The notes: generated by a model from the letters alone, not told the origin. Counted from the first letter of the stretch, positions 1 to 9,218 are shown. The stretch is DNA of 64,000 nt from Arthrobacter sp. zg-Y844 (GCF_024385465.1 NZ_JANFLS010000004.1:124001-188000), one strand, 5' to 3'. Numbers and translations: made by a program.

Positions 1-1
1 C

Positions 2-283
2 AGCTGGGACGATGTAGGCGACTTCGCCGCGATCGGCCGCCTGAACCCCGCAGCGGAAAACAGCAACCTGACGGTGATGGGGGAGGGCGCCCGCGTCTAC
101 TCCGAAAACGCCTCCGGGATAGTCGTCTCCGATACCAAGCGTGTCATTGCGCTGATCGGGATCGAGGACATCGTCATCGTGGACACACCCGACGCCCTGC
201 TGGTGACCACCAAGGAACACGCGCAGGAAGTCAAGAAAGCCGTGGAACACCTGAAGGCCAGCGGCGACACCGACGTCCTGTAG
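2..283 (+). CDS. mannose-1-phosphate guanylyltransferase, C-terminal part (partial)
   Basis: Only the last 93 codons lie in the window; the 5' end is outside it. The reading frame is open from base 2 and begins with the motif SWDDVGDFAA, which matches the conserved block of GDP-mannose pyrophosphorylases (ManC/RfbM) near the end of the nucleotidyltransferase domain. The remainder (MGEGARVYSENASGIVVS, then an IGIEDIVIVDTPDALLV stretch) is the usual C-terminal beta-rich segment. The enzyme makes GDP-mannose from mannose-1-phosphate and GTP for cell-envelope glycans. The manA gene in this window (49315-50643) acts upstream in the same pathway. Family assignment is good; the exact nucleotide-sugar specificity is inferred. 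Confidence 0.85.
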   Translation, partial: SWDDVGDFAAIGRLNPAAENSNLTVMGEGARVYSENASGIVVSDTKRVIALIGIEDIVIVDTPDALLVTTKEHAQEVKKAVEHLKASGDTDVL

Positions 284-355
284 GCCGTCCGCGGAACACC
301 GTCACGCAGCGTCGTTTCCGGCGTCGCACATTCCCGTTTTGGCTCCGGAATTGGC

Positions 356-361
356 TAACCT
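356..361 (+). promoter_or_regulatory. -10 box TAACCT of a leaderless promoter
   Basis: TAACCT fits the actinobacterial TANNNT -10 motif and ends 7 bases before the GTG at 369, placing the expected transcription start on the start codon. This supports GTG 369 over the TTG at 339. Confidence 0.45.
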
Positions 362-368
362 TGAGGTT

Positions 369-1574
369 GTGCAGACTATCCCTTTGAGCAATTCGCCAAT
401 CCCCTCAATACAGGGGAGTGTGGCGCCGCTCCTGGGCGGGTTGATCGAGTTCCGTCGGGACCTGCACTCGCATCCCGAGCTCTCGCATAAGGAATTCCGC
501 ACTACCGACCGCATTGTCGAAGCCCTGGAGCATGCAGGCCTGACGCCCAAGCGACTCGACAACACGGGCGTTGTGGTGGACATCGGTGAGGGCCCCGTCC
601 GCCTGGCGGTCCGGGCGGATATCGACGCCCTTCCCGTGCTGGAGGAGACCGGGCTGCCGTACGCCTCGGAGAACACCGGCATAGCCCATGCCTGCGGCCA
701 TGACATCCACACCACGGTGATGCTGGGCGTGGCCAAGGTGCTCGCAGGGTTCGACGCCGCCGGCCAGCTGGGCGGACGGGTGCGCGTTATCTTCCAGCCG
801 GCCGAAGAGGTCATGCCGGGAGGCGCCCTCTCGGTGATCGAGCAGGGAGGCCTGGACGGTGTCCCGCGCGTCCTGGCCCTGCACTGCGACCCCCGGGTGG
901 ATGTGGGGCAGGTAGGCACCCGCATCGGCGCGATTACCTCGGCGTCAGACACCATCCGGATCGAACTCAGCGGCCGCGGCGGGCATACCTCCCGCCCGCA
1001 CCTGACGGAGGACCTGGTCTTCGCGCTGGCCGAGATTGCCGTCAGTGTTCCGGCCGTGCTCTCCCGCCGCATCGACGTGCGAAGCGGTGTTTCCGTGGTG
1101 TGGGGGCAGATGCACGCAGGTTCCGCGCCCAATGCCATTCCCGGACACGGATTCATGGCCGGCACCATGCGCTGCCTCGACGCCGAGGCCTGGCACGCCG
1201 CCGGCGAGCTGCTGGACAAGGTGGTGCGGGAAATCGCGGCGCCGTTCGGCGTCGACGTGCATCTGGAACACATCCGGGGCGTTCCCCCGGTTATTAACGC
1301 CGACGCCGAGATCAGCCTGATCGAAGCGGCGGCCCGCGCCGAACTGGGCGAAGACGCCGTCGTGCTGGCCCCGCAGTCGATGGGCGGGGAGGACTTTGCC
1401 TGGATGACGCAGGCGGTTCCGGGCGCCCTGATGCGGCTTGGCACACGTTCGCCGGGCGGGGAAACCTTCGATCTGCACCGCGGAGACTACAACCCGGATG
1501 AACGGGCTATCAGCTGCGGCGTAAGCGTGATGGCGGCGGCCGCCCTCCGCGCCGCCCGGGGCCTGCGGCACTGA
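369..1574 (+). CDS. M20 family metallopeptidase / amidohydrolase
   Basis: A 401-residue M20 aminoacylase/carboxypeptidase-type hydrolase, expected to be cytoplasmic and to cleave N-acyl amino acids or related amides with two metal ions. Visible motifs are FRRDLHSHPELSHKE near the N terminus, ACGHDIHT (metal-binding Cys/His/Asp region), QPAEEVMPGGA with the catalytic Glu pair, and GGEDFAW near the C terminus, all typical of the AmaB/HipO/IAA-hydrolase subgroup. Start chosen at GTG 369 because a TANNNT box sits 7 bases upstream; a TTG at 339 would add ten residues. It stands alone between the guanylyltransferase and the nucleoside operon. The substrate cannot be told from sequence. Confidence 0.85.
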   Translation: MQTIPLSNSPIPSIQGSVAPLLGGLIEFRRDLHSHPELSHKEFRTTDRIVEALEHAGLTPKRLDNTGVVVDIGEGPVRLAVRADIDALPVLEETGLPYASENTGIAHACGHDIHTTVMLGVAKVLAGFDAAGQLGGRVRVIFQPAEEVMPGGALSVIEQGGLDGVPRVLALHCDPRVDVGQVGTRIGAITSASDTIRIELSGRGGHTSRPHLTEDLVFALAEIAVSVPAVLSRRIDVRSGVSVVWGQMHAGSAPNAIPGHGFMAGTMRCLDAEAWHAAGELLDKVVREIAAPFGVDVHLEHIRGVPPVINADAEISLIEAAARAELGEDAVVLAPQSMGGEDFAWMTQAVPGALMRLGTRSPGGETFDLHRGDYNPDERAISCGVSVMAAAALRAARGLRH

Positions 1575-1863
1575 ATCAGCGGCGCCCGTCCGGCCCTGCG
1601 GGCCCGCGTAACCTGGCGACACAATAGCGGCTGCCGCTGCGCATGTGAACGGGGCGGGACCATATCAGCCCGGTTCAGGCCGGAAGTGCCCGTTTGATAA
1701 CAACATGTAAACAATGTTCCACCAGCACCGGATTTGGACTTGGTGTTGCCTCCGACACATTATGGTTATGTTGCTGCGGTCCAACGACGGACGGAGCGCT
1801 GCGCCACACGCTGCACCTTCAAGGGCACCGTTCGGCGAAAACCATTTCTTTTCTGGAGGAACA
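1575..1863. other. intergenic region upstream of the nucleoside uptake operon
   Basis: The 289 bases hold no convincing gene. The first part has a short GC hairpin (GGCCC-TGC-GGGCC, about 1598-1610) that could be a weak terminator for the amidohydrolase. Then an AT-richer stretch carries an inverted repeat AACAT-N7-ATGTT at 1702-1718 and several poor -35/-10 candidates around 1734-1772 (TTGGAC, TTGGTG, TATGGT). The operon promoter and an operator for a nucleoside-responsive repressor probably lie here, but neither can be fixed from sequence alone. Confidence 0.35.
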
Positions 1864-2952
1864 TTGAAGAATTACCCGCGCAGCTTTAAGCGCAACGCAG
1901 GCGTCTCCGCCGCCATGCTCGGCGTGTCAGCTCTCCTGCTTTCCGGCTGCGGTGCTGCACCGGAAGAGGAAGAAGGCGGCTCCGAAGCAGCCAACAGCGA
2001 CTTCACCGGCTGCATTGTTTCCGACGCCGGTGGCTGGGATGACCGCTCCTTCAACCAGTCCAGCTACGAAGGCCTGATGGCGGCGAAGGATTCCCTGGGC
2101 ATCGAGACCCGCGACGCTGAGTCCCAGGCGCCCACCGACTTCACGAACAACGTTGACAGCATGGTCCAGGCCGGCTGCGACCTGACCGTGACCGTCGGCT
2201 TCCTGCTCTCCGACGCCACGAAGGCCGCTGCCGAAGCGAACCCCGACGTGAACTTCGCGATCGTCGATGACAACGCCATCGAGCTCGACAACGTCAAGCC
2301 GATCATCTACGACACGGCGCAGGCAGCTTTCCTTGCCGGCTACGTCGCTGCAGGCTCCTCCGAGACCGGCACCGTCGCTACCTACGGCGGCATGAACATC
2401 CCCACCGTCACCATCTTCATGGAGGGCTTCGCCCAGGGCGTTGAGTACTTCAACAAGGAGAACGGCAAGGACGTCAAGCTCCTCGGCGCTGACTCCTTCG
2501 TCGACAGCTTCGACAACCGTGCCGCAGGCAAGACCCTGACGCAGAACTTCATCAACGAAGGCGCCGACGTCATCATGCCCGTCGCCGGTCCGGTGGGCCT
2601 GGGCACCATGGAAGCCGTGGTCGAGGCCAACGAAGGCGGCAAGAACGTCCGCGCGGTCTGGGTTGACTCCGACGGATATGAGACCGCGGAAATCGGTCAG
2701 GAATTCATCCTGACCTCGGTCATGAAGCTGATGGGCGACGCAGTCGAGGACGTCATCACCGAGTCCACCGAAGACAACTTCAGCGCCGAGCCGTACGTGG
2801 GCACCCTGGAGAACGGCGGCGTCGACCTGGCACCGTTCCACGACCAGGAAGCCAACGTCCCCGAAGAGGTCAAGTCCGCAGTCGAGGACCTGAAGGCCAA
2901 GATCATCTCCGGTGAGATCAAGATCGAATCCGAGTCCAGCCCGCAGCAGTAA
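1864..2952 (+). CDS. BMP family nucleoside-binding lipoprotein
   Basis: A 362-residue substrate-binding lipoprotein of the BMP/Med family, the extracytoplasmic receptor of the nucleoside ABC importer encoded just downstream. The start is TTG 1864, preceded by GGAGGA at 1855-1860; the frame runs open upstream to 1714 but that part has no signal sequence. The N terminus is a lipoprotein signal with the lipobox LLSGC (Cys about residue 25), then an acidic linker and the BMP fold beginning GCIVSDAGGWDDRSFNQ. Length is normal for the family. It is followed by a strong stem-loop and then ATPase and two permease genes. Nucleoside specificity is inferred from the cytidine deaminase and thymidine phosphorylase genes in the same array. 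Confidence 0.9.
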   Translation: MKNYPRSFKRNAGVSAAMLGVSALLLSGCGAAPEEEEGGSEAANSDFTGCIVSDAGGWDDRSFNQSSYEGLMAAKDSLGIETRDAESQAPTDFTNNVDSMVQAGCDLTVTVGFLLSDATKAAAEANPDVNFAIVDDNAIELDNVKPIIYDTAQAAFLAGYVAAGSSETGTVATYGGMNIPTVTIFMEGFAQGVEYFNKENGKDVKLLGADSFVDSFDNRAAGKTLTQNFINEGADVIMPVAGPVGLGTMEAVVEANEGGKNVRAVWVDSDGYETAEIGQEFILTSVMKLMGDAVEDVITESTEDNFSAEPYVGTLENGGVDLAPFHDQEANVPEEVKSAVEDLKAKIISGEIKIESESSPQQ

Positions 2953-2971
2953 CAGCGGACCGAACTGCCCT

Positions 2972-3024
2972 CAGACAACCGCCATGCCCCGCAGTTGCGA
3001 CTGCCGGACATGGCGGTTTGTCTG
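2972..3024 (+). repeat. stem-loop between binding-protein and ATPase genes
   Basis: CAGACAACCGCCATG at 2972-2986 pairs with CATGGCGGTTTGTCTG at 3009-3024 with one bulged T. Inside the loop, GCAGT (2991-2995) pairs with ACTGC (3000-3004). No T-tract follows, so it is more likely a processing or stability hairpin, or partial terminator, that raises binding-protein mRNA over the downstream cistrons. Confidence 0.6.
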
Positions 3025-3081
3025 TGCCGGACAGCCCTACCTCCCACACAGCACTTTTTAGAACAGATTGGTTGGGGTTTT

Positions 3082-4644
3082 GTGAAACTCGAGCTTCAAG
3101 GCATCACCAAGCGATTCGGTTCGCTGGTAGCCAATGACCACATCGACCTCGTGGTCGAGCCGGGGCAGGTACATAGCCTGCTCGGCGAGAACGGCGCCGG
3201 TAAATCGACGTTGATGAATGTCCTCTACGGCCTCTACGAGCCGACCGAGGGACAGATCCTCATCGACGGGCGACCGGTAACCTTCAGCGGCCCCTCGGAT
3301 GCCATGGCCGCCGGCATCGGCATGGTGCACCAGCACTTCATGCTGGTACCGGTCTTTACCGTGGCCGAGAACGTGGCCCTGGGAAACGAAAAAACCCGGT
3401 TCGCCGGAATGCTGAACCTGGACGAAACCCGCCGCCGTATCCGGGAAATCTCGGACCAGTACGGGTTCGACGTCGACCCCGATGCCCTCGTGGAGGACCT
3501 GCCCGTCGGCGTCCAGCAGCGCGTGGAAATCATCAAGGCGCTGATCCGGGACGCTGAAGTCCTGATCCTCGACGAACCGACCGCCGTCCTTACCCCGCGC
3601 GAAACAGACGAACTGCTGGGCATCATGCGCCAGCTCACCAGTGACGGCAAGGGCGTCGTCTTCATCTCGCACAAGCTCCGCGAGGTCAAGGCCGTCTCCG
3701 ACGTCATCACGGTAATCCGCCGCGGCAAGGTAGTCGGCTCCGCAGAACCCAGCGCCGGCACTACGGAACTTGCAGCACTGATGGTGGGCCGCTCAGTCAG
3801 CCTGAGCCTGGACAAGGCTCCGGCCGTCCCGGGCGAAGAGACCTTCCGGGTGGAAAACCTCACGGTTGTCTCCGCGGGCGGCCAGCCGGTGGTTAACGGC
3901 CTGAGCTTCGGCATTGCCAAGGGCGAAATCCTTGCCGTTGCCGGTGTGCAGGGCAACGGCCAAACCGAGCTCACCGAAGCGGTCATGGGCCTGCAGGAAC
4001 ACGTGACCGGCTCCATCAAGCTGGACGGACGGGAACTCGTGGGCATGAAGACCCACAAGATCATCGACGCCGGTGTCGGCTTCGTCCCCGAGGACCGCAA
4101 CGTGGACGGACTGGTCGGCACCTTCTCGGTTGCCGAAAACCTGGTCCTCAACCGCTATGACGAGCCGCCGTTTGCGCGCGGCCTGTCGATGAAGCCTGCG
4201 GTGGTCGGCGCCAACGCCGAGGAAAAGATCACCGAGTTCGATATCCGTACCCAGACTGCTGCCACCCCGGCGGGCACACTGTCCGGCGGCAACCAGCAGA
4301 AGGTGGTTATGGCCAGGGAACTGTCCCGGCCGCTCTCGCTGTTCATCGCCAGCCAGCCCACCCGCGGGGTGGACGTTGGTTCCATCGAATTCCTGCACCG
4401 GCGGATCATCGCCGAACGGGAAGCCGGCACGCCGGTGATGATCGTGTCCACCGAACTGGACGAGGTCCTGGAGCTCGGTGACCGCATTGCCGTGCTGTAC
4501 GGCGGCCGCCTGATGGGCATTGTGCCCGGCGGCACATCGCGGAATGTGCTGGGCCTGATGATGGCCGGCATGACCGCCGACGAGGCGCTGGCCCGAGAGG
4601 CCGCGCCCGAGGAAACACCAATTATTGAGGGAGGGGCGCAGTGA
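3082..4644 (+). CDS. nucleoside ABC transporter, duplicated ATP-binding subunit
   Basis: A 520-residue protein with two ABC ATPase domains in one chain, as in sugar/nucleoside importers (RbsA, YufO/NupO types). The first domain has Walker A GENGAGKS (residues 35-42) and Walker [10 protein letters not shown]. Its signature is the degenerate VGVQQR form usual for this subfamily. The second domain has a deviant Walker A region ([12 protein letters not shown]) and a clear LSGGNQQK signature, also typical. The start is GTG 3082; an upstream in-frame extension to 2995 has no support. The stop overlaps the next gene's GTG by four bases, so the operon is translationally coupled. It powers the two permeases that follow. 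Confidence 0.92.
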   Translation: MKLELQGITKRFGSLVANDHIDLVVEPGQVHSLLGENGAGKSTLMNVLYGLYEPTEGQILIDGRPVTFSGPSDAMAAGIGMVHQHFMLVPVFTVAENVALGNEKTRFAGMLNLDETRRRIREISDQYGFDVDPDALVEDLPVGVQQRVEIIKALIRDAEVLILDEPTAVLTPRETDELLGIMRQLTSDGKGVVFISHKLREVKAVSDVITVIRRGKVVGSAEPSAGTTELAALMVGRSVSLSLDKAPAVPGEETFRVENLTVVSAGGQPVVNGLSFGIAKGEILAVAGVQGNGQTELTEAVMGLQEHVTGSIKLDGRELVGMKTHKIIDAGVGFVPEDRNVDGLVGTFSVAENLVLNRYDEPPFARGLSMKPAVVGANAEEKITEFDIRTQTAATPAGTLSGGNQQKVVMARELSRPLSLFIASQPTRGVDVGSIEFLHRRIIAEREAGTPVMIVSTELDEVLELGDRIAVLYGGRLMGIVPGGTSRNVLGLMMAGMTADEALAREAAPEETPIIEGGAQ

Positions 4645-5990
4645 GCCCGGAAAAGTCCACCACTGGTGGGCCAGCACCAGACCGCAAGATTTCGGCTGCC
4701 GACGAGGCACGCCTCGAAGTAGCTGCGGAGACCGCCGGAGGCCAGCTGGCGCCGCCCGCCGCCGCCGTCGGCAGCACCATCCTGCCGGAGCTGGACGCCC
4801 GTCGCGGCGTCCTCGAGCGGATCGTGACCGGAAACGGGCTGGTATCCGTCCTCGCCGTCCTGATGGCCCTGATTGTGGGCGGGGTGCTGATCGCCCTGAC
4901 CAACGAGGAAGCCACCGAGGCAGCCGGCTACCTGTTCAACCGTCCCGGCGATTTCTTCGCCGCGGCCTGGGACGCGGCGGCCGGAGCGTACTACTCGCTC
5001 TTCCAGGGGTCGATCATCAACCTGGAGGCTGAGTCCTTCACCCGTGCGATCTACCCCCTCACCCAGACGCTGACCACCGCCACCCCGCTGATCTGCGCCG
5101 GCCTCGGCGTCGCGCTGGCGTTCCGTGCCGGCCTGTTCAACATCGGTGCGCAGGGCCAGATCATCATCGGCGCCACACTGGCGGCGTGGGTCGGGTTCAC
5201 CTGGCAGCTGCCCGCAGGGCTGCACATCCTCCTGGTGATCATCGCCGGCCTGCTCGGCGGAGCCATCTGGGGCGGCATTGCAGGCCTGCTGAAGGCCCGC
5301 ACGGGTGCCCACGAGGTGATCGTGACCATCATGCTCAACTACGTGGCCATCCAGCTGGTCGCATTCCTGCTCACCACTCCCGGTTTCCAGCGAGAGGGCA
5401 GCAACAACCCGATCAGCCCGCTGCTGGTTGACAGTGCCATGTTCCCCAAGCTGTTCGGCTCTGACTTCCGCCTGCACTGGGGCTTCATCCTGGCGATCGC
5501 GGCCACGGTCTTCGTATGGTGGCTGCTCAACCGCTCCACCATCGGGTTCGAACTGCGTGCCGTGGGCGCCAACCCCGACGCCGCCCGAAACGCCGGCATC
5601 AGCACCACGAAGGGCTACGTGGTGGTTATGCTCATCGCCGGCGCCCTGTCCGGCCTCGCCGGCGTGTCCCAGGTCTCCGGAACCGAGCGCGTGCTGACCA
5701 CCGACGTGGCTGCCAGCTTCGGCTTTGACGCCATCACGGTGGCGCTGCTGGGCCGTTCGACGCCGTGGGGAACCTTCGCTGCCGGCCTGCTCTTCGGCGC
5801 CTTCCGCGCCGGAGGTGTCGCCATGCAGACCAACACCGGTACCAGCATCGACATTGTCCTGGTGGTCCAGTCCCTGATCGTGCTGTTCATCGCGGCCCCG
5901 CCGCTGGTGCGTTCGCTGTTCAGGATCCCGCCGCCCGGAGCCTTCCGCTCCGCCCGCAAGCCCGCCGCAAGTGCCGGAGGAGCAGCATGA
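4641..5990 (+). CDS. nucleoside ABC transporter permease 1
   Basis: A 449-residue inner-membrane permease of the BPD_transp_2 family (NupP/YufP type). A hydrophilic N-terminal tail of about 60 residues precedes some ten hydrophobic segments. The block [14 protein letters not shown] and the EAA-like motif [13 protein letters not shown] mark it as the partner of a BMP-type binding protein. GTG start at 4641 overlaps the ATPase stop (GTGA). The C-terminal end overlaps the next permease by four bases. The two permeases should form the heterodimeric channel of the importer. Confidence 0.9.
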   Translation: MSPEKSTTGGPAPDRKISAADEARLEVAAETAGGQLAPPAAAVGSTILPELDARRGVLERIVTGNGLVSVLAVLMALIVGGVLIALTNEEATEAAGYLFNRPGDFFAAAWDAAAGAYYSLFQGSIINLEAESFTRAIYPLTQTLTTATPLICAGLGVALAFRAGLFNIGAQGQIIIGATLAAWVGFTWQLPAGLHILLVIIAGLLGGAIWGGIAGLLKARTGAHEVIVTIMLNYVAIQLVAFLLTTPGFQREGSNNPISPLLVDSAMFPKLFGSDFRLHWGFILAIAATVFVWWLLNRSTIGFELRAVGANPDAARNAGISTTKGYVVVMLIAGALSGLAGVSQVSGTERVLTTDVAASFGFDAITVALLGRSTPWGTFAAGLLFGAFRAGGVAMQTNTGTSIDIVLVVQSLIVLFIAAPPLVRSLFRIPPPGAFRSARKPAASAGGAA

Positions 5991-7276
5991 GCACCGCAAC
6001 CACCACCACCCCCGCGCTGAACCCGGCGCCCGCCACACTTGTGCGCAGCTGGAAAACACCCATCCTGCTGGGCGTGCTCGCCCTGTTGTCCCTGGTGTTC
6101 TTCGCCTTCGGGGCTCCGGCCACCGACGTCACCTTCCGACTGACCGACCCCGGGGCGGCCATCACGCTGCCGGACCTGGTGTTCTCCGCCAAGGCTTTCG
6201 GCTGGGCAGGCGCAATCGTGCTCGTCCTGGCCGCTGCCTGGGCCTTCGTCCTCGTCCGGTCGGGGCGGCGCCTGCCGCTCTGGCTGCCGGTGATTTTCGG
6301 CGTCGTGTTCGTGGCGGCGTTCCTCTCCTGGTCCGTCGGCAGTGCAGGCACCCCCAACATCGCCCTCTACGGACTCCTTGCCGGCAGCATCACCCTGGCC
6401 GTGCCGCTGATCTTCGGTTCGCTCTCGGGCGTCCTGTGTGAGCGCGTCGGCGTGGTCAACATCGCCATCGAGGGGCAGCTCCTCTTCGGCGCCTTTGCCG
6501 CCGCAGTGGCCGGCACTGTCTCCGGCAGCGCCTTCGTCGGTCTGCTGGCAGCAGCCGTTGCCGGTGTGCTCGTCTCCCTGGTGCTGGCAGTCTTCAGCAT
6601 CAAGTACGTGGTCAACCAGGTCATCGTGGGCGTCGTGCTGAACGTGCTCGTGTCCGGCCTCACCGGTTTCCTCTTCTCCACCGTGCTCAGCGCGAACCCG
6701 TCGGAACTGAACTCGGCGCCGCGCCTGCCGAACATCCGGATCCCGTTCCTGGCAGACATCCCGATCATCGGACCGATCCTGTTCGACCAGTCGCTGATCG
6801 GCTACCTGATGTACTTCGCTGTTGCCGCGGTCTACTTCGGGCTGTTCCACACCCGTTGGGGCCTGCGTACCCGTGCAGTCGGAGAACATCCCAAGGCGGC
6901 CGACACCCTGGGCGTCAACGTCAACCGGACCCGGTTCACCAACGTGCTGCTCGCCGGCGCGGTGGCCGGCGTCGGCGGGTCGTTCTTCACCCTCGTATCG
7001 GTCTCCAGCTTCGGCCAGGACATGACCGGCGGCCAGGGCTACATTGCCCTCGCGGCCCTCATCCTGGGCCGTTGGAACCCGCTCGGTGCCGCAGCCGCGG
7101 CCCTGCTGTTCGGCTTTGCCACGAACCTGCAGTACGTCTTGGGCCTGCTGGGTACCCCGGTGCCCAGCCAGTTCCTGTCGATGCTGCCCTACGTAGTGAC
7201 GATCTTCGCGGTGGCCGGCGTCGTGGGCAAGTCCCGCGGACCGGCTGCCAGCGGCGTGCCCTACATCAAGGGATAG
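5987..7276 (+). CDS. nucleoside ABC transporter permease 2
   Basis: A 429-residue permease of the same family as its upstream neighbour (NupQ/YufQ type). Recognisable blocks are IAIEGQLLFGAFAA, NQVIVGVVLNVLVSG and the cytoplasmic loop VGEHPKAADTLGVNV. The ATG at 5987 overlaps the previous TGA and is preceded by GGAGG at 5976-5980; the frame upstream of it lies inside permease 1 and is not used. An extra pair of hydrophobic segments precedes the conserved core. Two hairpins separate it from the cytidine deaminase gene. Confidence 0.9.
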   Translation: MSTATTTTPALNPAPATLVRSWKTPILLGVLALLSLVFFAFGAPATDVTFRLTDPGAAITLPDLVFSAKAFGWAGAIVLVLAAAWAFVLVRSGRRLPLWLPVIFGVVFVAAFLSWSVGSAGTPNIALYGLLAGSITLAVPLIFGSLSGVLCERVGVVNIAIEGQLLFGAFAAAVAGTVSGSAFVGLLAAAVAGVLVSLVLAVFSIKYVVNQVIVGVVLNVLVSGLTGFLFSTVLSANPSELNSAPRLPNIRIPFLADIPIIGPILFDQSLIGYLMYFAVAAVYFGLFHTRWGLRTRAVGEHPKAADTLGVNVNRTRFTNVLLAGAVAGVGGSFFTLVSVSSFGQDMTGGQGYIALAALILGRWNPLGAAAAALLFGFATNLQYVLGLLGTPVPSQFLSMLPYVVTIFAVAGVVGKSRGPAASGVPYIKG

Positions 7277-7284
7277 CTCTCAGG

Positions 7285-7318
7285 GGGACCTGCTGCCGGG
7301 AAGCCGGCGGCAGGTCCC
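7285..7318 (+). terminator. hairpin after permease 2 (possible leaky terminator)
   Basis: GGGACCTGCTGCCGG at 7285-7299 pairs with CCGGCGGCAGGTCCC at 7304-7318 with one G-T pair and a four-base loop. The following CTCTTGGTTT is only a weak U-tract, so read-through into cdd is likely. Confidence 0.5.
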
Positions 7319-7322
7319 TCTT

Positions 7323-7350
7323 GGTTTCCGGTCCGACCGGACCGGAAACC
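7323..7350 (+). repeat. perfect 12-bp stem-loop just before the cdd ribosome-binding site
   Basis: GGTTTCCGGTCC at 7323-7334 and GGACCGGAAACC at 7339-7350 are exact inverted repeats with loop GACC. The cdd ribosome-binding site starts 6 bases later. It could protect the 5' end of a processed cdd-deoA transcript or be an operator. Confidence 0.65.
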
Positions 7351-7366
7351 CAATTGGAAGGAAAAC

Positions 7367-7783
7367 ATGACACAGACGACCCCCGGCCAGGTGGACTGGG
7401 ACCAGCTCCTGGAAACCGCACGCGCTGCCCTGGCCCACGCCTACGTGCCCTACTCGAAGTATCCGGTGGGTGCCGCGGCGCTTACCGACGACGGCCGGAT
7501 CGTTTCCGGCTGCAACATCGAAAACGCCTCCTACGGGCTGACTCTGTGCGCAGAATGTTCAATGATCAGCCAGCTGCGCATGACCGGCGGCGGCCGCTTG
7601 GCCGCCTTCGCCTGCGTGGACGGTTCCGGCAATGTCCTGATGCCGTGTGGCCGCTGCCGGCAGTTGCTCTACGAATTCCGGGCACCGGGCATGCAGTTGA
7701 TGACAGTAAGCGGGATCAAAAGCATGGACGAAGTCCTGCCGGATGCTTTTGGACCGCAGCACCTCGAAGGGCAGGACAAATAA
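7367..7783 (+). CDS. cdd: cytidine deaminase
   Basis: A 138-residue homotetramer-type cytidine deaminase that converts (deoxy)cytidine to (deoxy)uridine in the cytoplasm. The zinc site is complete: Cys61 and catalytic Glu63 in LCAECSM, and Cys94 and Cys97 in PCGRCRQ. The substrate-binding NIENASYG block precedes them. Length is normal for the short form. ATG 7367 has the ribosome-binding site GGAAGG at 7356-7361. Only two bases separate it from deoA. It acts on nucleosides brought in by the upstream ABC system. Confidence 0.95.
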   Translation: MTQTTPGQVDWDQLLETARAALAHAYVPYSKYPVGAAALTDDGRIVSGCNIENASYGLTLCAECSMISQLRMTGGGRLAAFACVDGSGNVLMPCGRCRQLLYEFRAPGMQLMTVSGIKSMDEVLPDAFGPQHLEGQDK

Positions 7784-7785
7784 AC

Positions 7786-9075
7786 ATGAGCGCTGAAAAG
7801 TTCGACGCCGTAGACATCATCGGAATCAAGCGGGACCGGGGCACACTGAGCCCGGAACAGATTGACTGGACCATCGACGCGTACACCCGCGGAGCAATCG
7901 CGGACGAACAGATGGCCGCGCTGAACATGGCCATCCTGCTCAACGGCATGAGCCGGGCGGAAATCTCCCGGTGGACCACCGCCATGATCAATTCGGGGGA
8001 GCGGATGGACTTCTCCTCCCTCGGGAAACCCACTTCGGACAAGCACTCCACCGGCGGTGTGGGGGACAAGATCACCCTCCCGCTGGCGCCCCTGGTGGCC
8101 GTTTTCGGAGTTGCCGTCCCGCAGCTCTCCGGCCGCGGGCTGGGCCACACCGGCGGCACCCTGGACAAGCTCGAAGCCATCCCCGGGTGGCAGGCCGCCC
8201 TGACCAACGACGCCCTGATGGCCCAGCTGCGCGACGTCGGCGCGGTCATCTGTGCAGCGGGTGCCGGTCTGGCTCCGGCCGACAAGAAGCTGTACTCGCT
8301 GCGCGACGTCACGGGAACCGTGGAAGCCATCCCGCTGATCGCTTCCTCGATCATGAGCAAGAAGATCGCCGAAGGCACGGGTTCGCTGGTGCTCGACGTC
8401 AAGGTCGGAAGCGGCGCCTTCATGAAAAACGAAGCCCGCGCCCGTGAACTGGCCGAGACCATGGTGGCCCTGGGCAAGGACGCCGGCGTGAACACGGTGG
8501 CCCTGCTGACCGACATGTCCACGCCGCTGGGCCTGACTGCCGGCAATGCCATCGAGGTGCAGGAGTCCGTGGACGTCCTTGCCGGCGGCGGCCCCGAGGA
8601 CGTCGTCGAACTCACCCTGGCCCTGGCCCGGGAGATGCTCACGGCTGCCGGGCAGCCCGATGCCGACCCGGAAGCAGCACTGAAGGACGGCCGTGCCATG
8701 GACGTCTGGCGCCGGATGATCTCCGCGCAGGGCGGCGATCCGGATGCTGCGCTTCCGGTGGCCCGCGAATCCGAAACCATCTACGCGCCCGCCGACGGCG
8801 TGCTGGTGGAACTCGATGCCCTCTCCGTAGGCGTTGCAGCTTGGCGCCTTGGTGCCGGGCGTGCCCGCAAGGAAGACGCGGTACAGGCCGGTGCCGGCGT
8901 CGTTATGCATGCCAAGCCGGGCGCCGTCGTCCGGGCCGGTGAGCCGCTGATGACGCTGCTGACCGACACCCCCGAAAAGTTCGACCGGGCGCGCGAAGCA
9001 CTGGCCGACGCCGTCGTCGTTGCCCCCGAGGGGTCGCGTCCGGCCCGGAAGCTGATCATCGACCGGATCAGCTAG
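7786..9075 (+). CDS. deoA: thymidine phosphorylase
   Basis: A 429-residue pyrimidine-nucleoside phosphorylase (NP-II family) that splits thymidine, and probably uridine or deoxyuridine, into base plus sugar-1-phosphate. The phosphate-binding motif KHSTGGVGDK is at residues 86-95, followed by the family signature SGRGLGHTGGTLDKLE; the C-terminal PYNP domain contains the VGSGAFMK and AGxxxxxxVQ-type regions. The ATG at 7786 is two bases after the cdd stop. The open frame extends far upstream to 6856 but only as a shadow of permease 2. It completes the pyrimidine branch of the salvage operon. Confidence 0.93.
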   Translation: MSAEKFDAVDIIGIKRDRGTLSPEQIDWTIDAYTRGAIADEQMAALNMAILLNGMSRAEISRWTTAMINSGERMDFSSLGKPTSDKHSTGGVGDKITLPLAPLVAVFGVAVPQLSGRGLGHTGGTLDKLEAIPGWQAALTNDALMAQLRDVGAVICAAGAGLAPADKKLYSLRDVTGTVEAIPLIASSIMSKKIAEGTGSLVLDVKVGSGAFMKNEARARELAETMVALGKDAGVNTVALLTDMSTPLGLTAGNAIEVQESVDVLAGGGPEDVVELTLALAREMLTAAGQPDADPEAALKDGRAMDVWRRMISAQGGDPDAALPVARESETIYAPADGVLVELDALSVGVAAWRLGAGRARKEDAVQAGAGVVMHAKPGAVVRAGEPLMTLLTDTPEKFDRAREALADAVVVAPEGSRPARKLIIDRIS

Positions 9076-9088
9076 GGGGTTCGGGGCC

Positions 9089-9174
9089 TCGTTGCTTCCG
9101 GGGCCCTGGGGTGCCGGGGTGCCTGGGGGTGCCGGGCCCTGCGGGCCCTACAGGCCCCGGAACGGCGGCAACGA
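9089..9174 (+). repeat. large inverted repeat after deoA
   Basis: TCGTTGC and TTCCGGGGCC (9089-9105) pair with GGCCCCGGAA (9153-9162) and GCAACGA (9168-9174), with a five-base bulge. GGGCCC-TGC-GGGCCC (9134-9148) forms an inner hairpin. It may serve as the deoA terminator, though no T-tract follows. Confidence 0.55.
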
Positions 9175-9218
9175 AATTTCCTTGCTCGCTTCAGCTCGCA
9201 GGAAATATTAAAGCCGCC
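9164..9218 (+). repeat. second inverted repeat overlapping the first
   Basis: GGCGGC (9164-9169) pairs with GCCGCC (9213-9218). Inside it ATTTCC-T-TGC (9176-9185, one bulge) pairs with GCAGGAAAT (9198-9206). Its left arm overlaps the right arm of the preceding structure, so the two cannot fully form together. Confidence 0.5.

Noticed and set aside
4155-6059. 634-residue minus-strand open frame across the nucleoside permease genes
   Set aside because: Antisense to a coupled ABC operon; Gly/Asp/Gln-rich translation without domains.
6856-7785. Long N-terminal extension of thymidine phosphorylase
   Set aside because: The frame is open but lies inside permease 2 and cdd in another frame; ATG 7786 gives the normal length.
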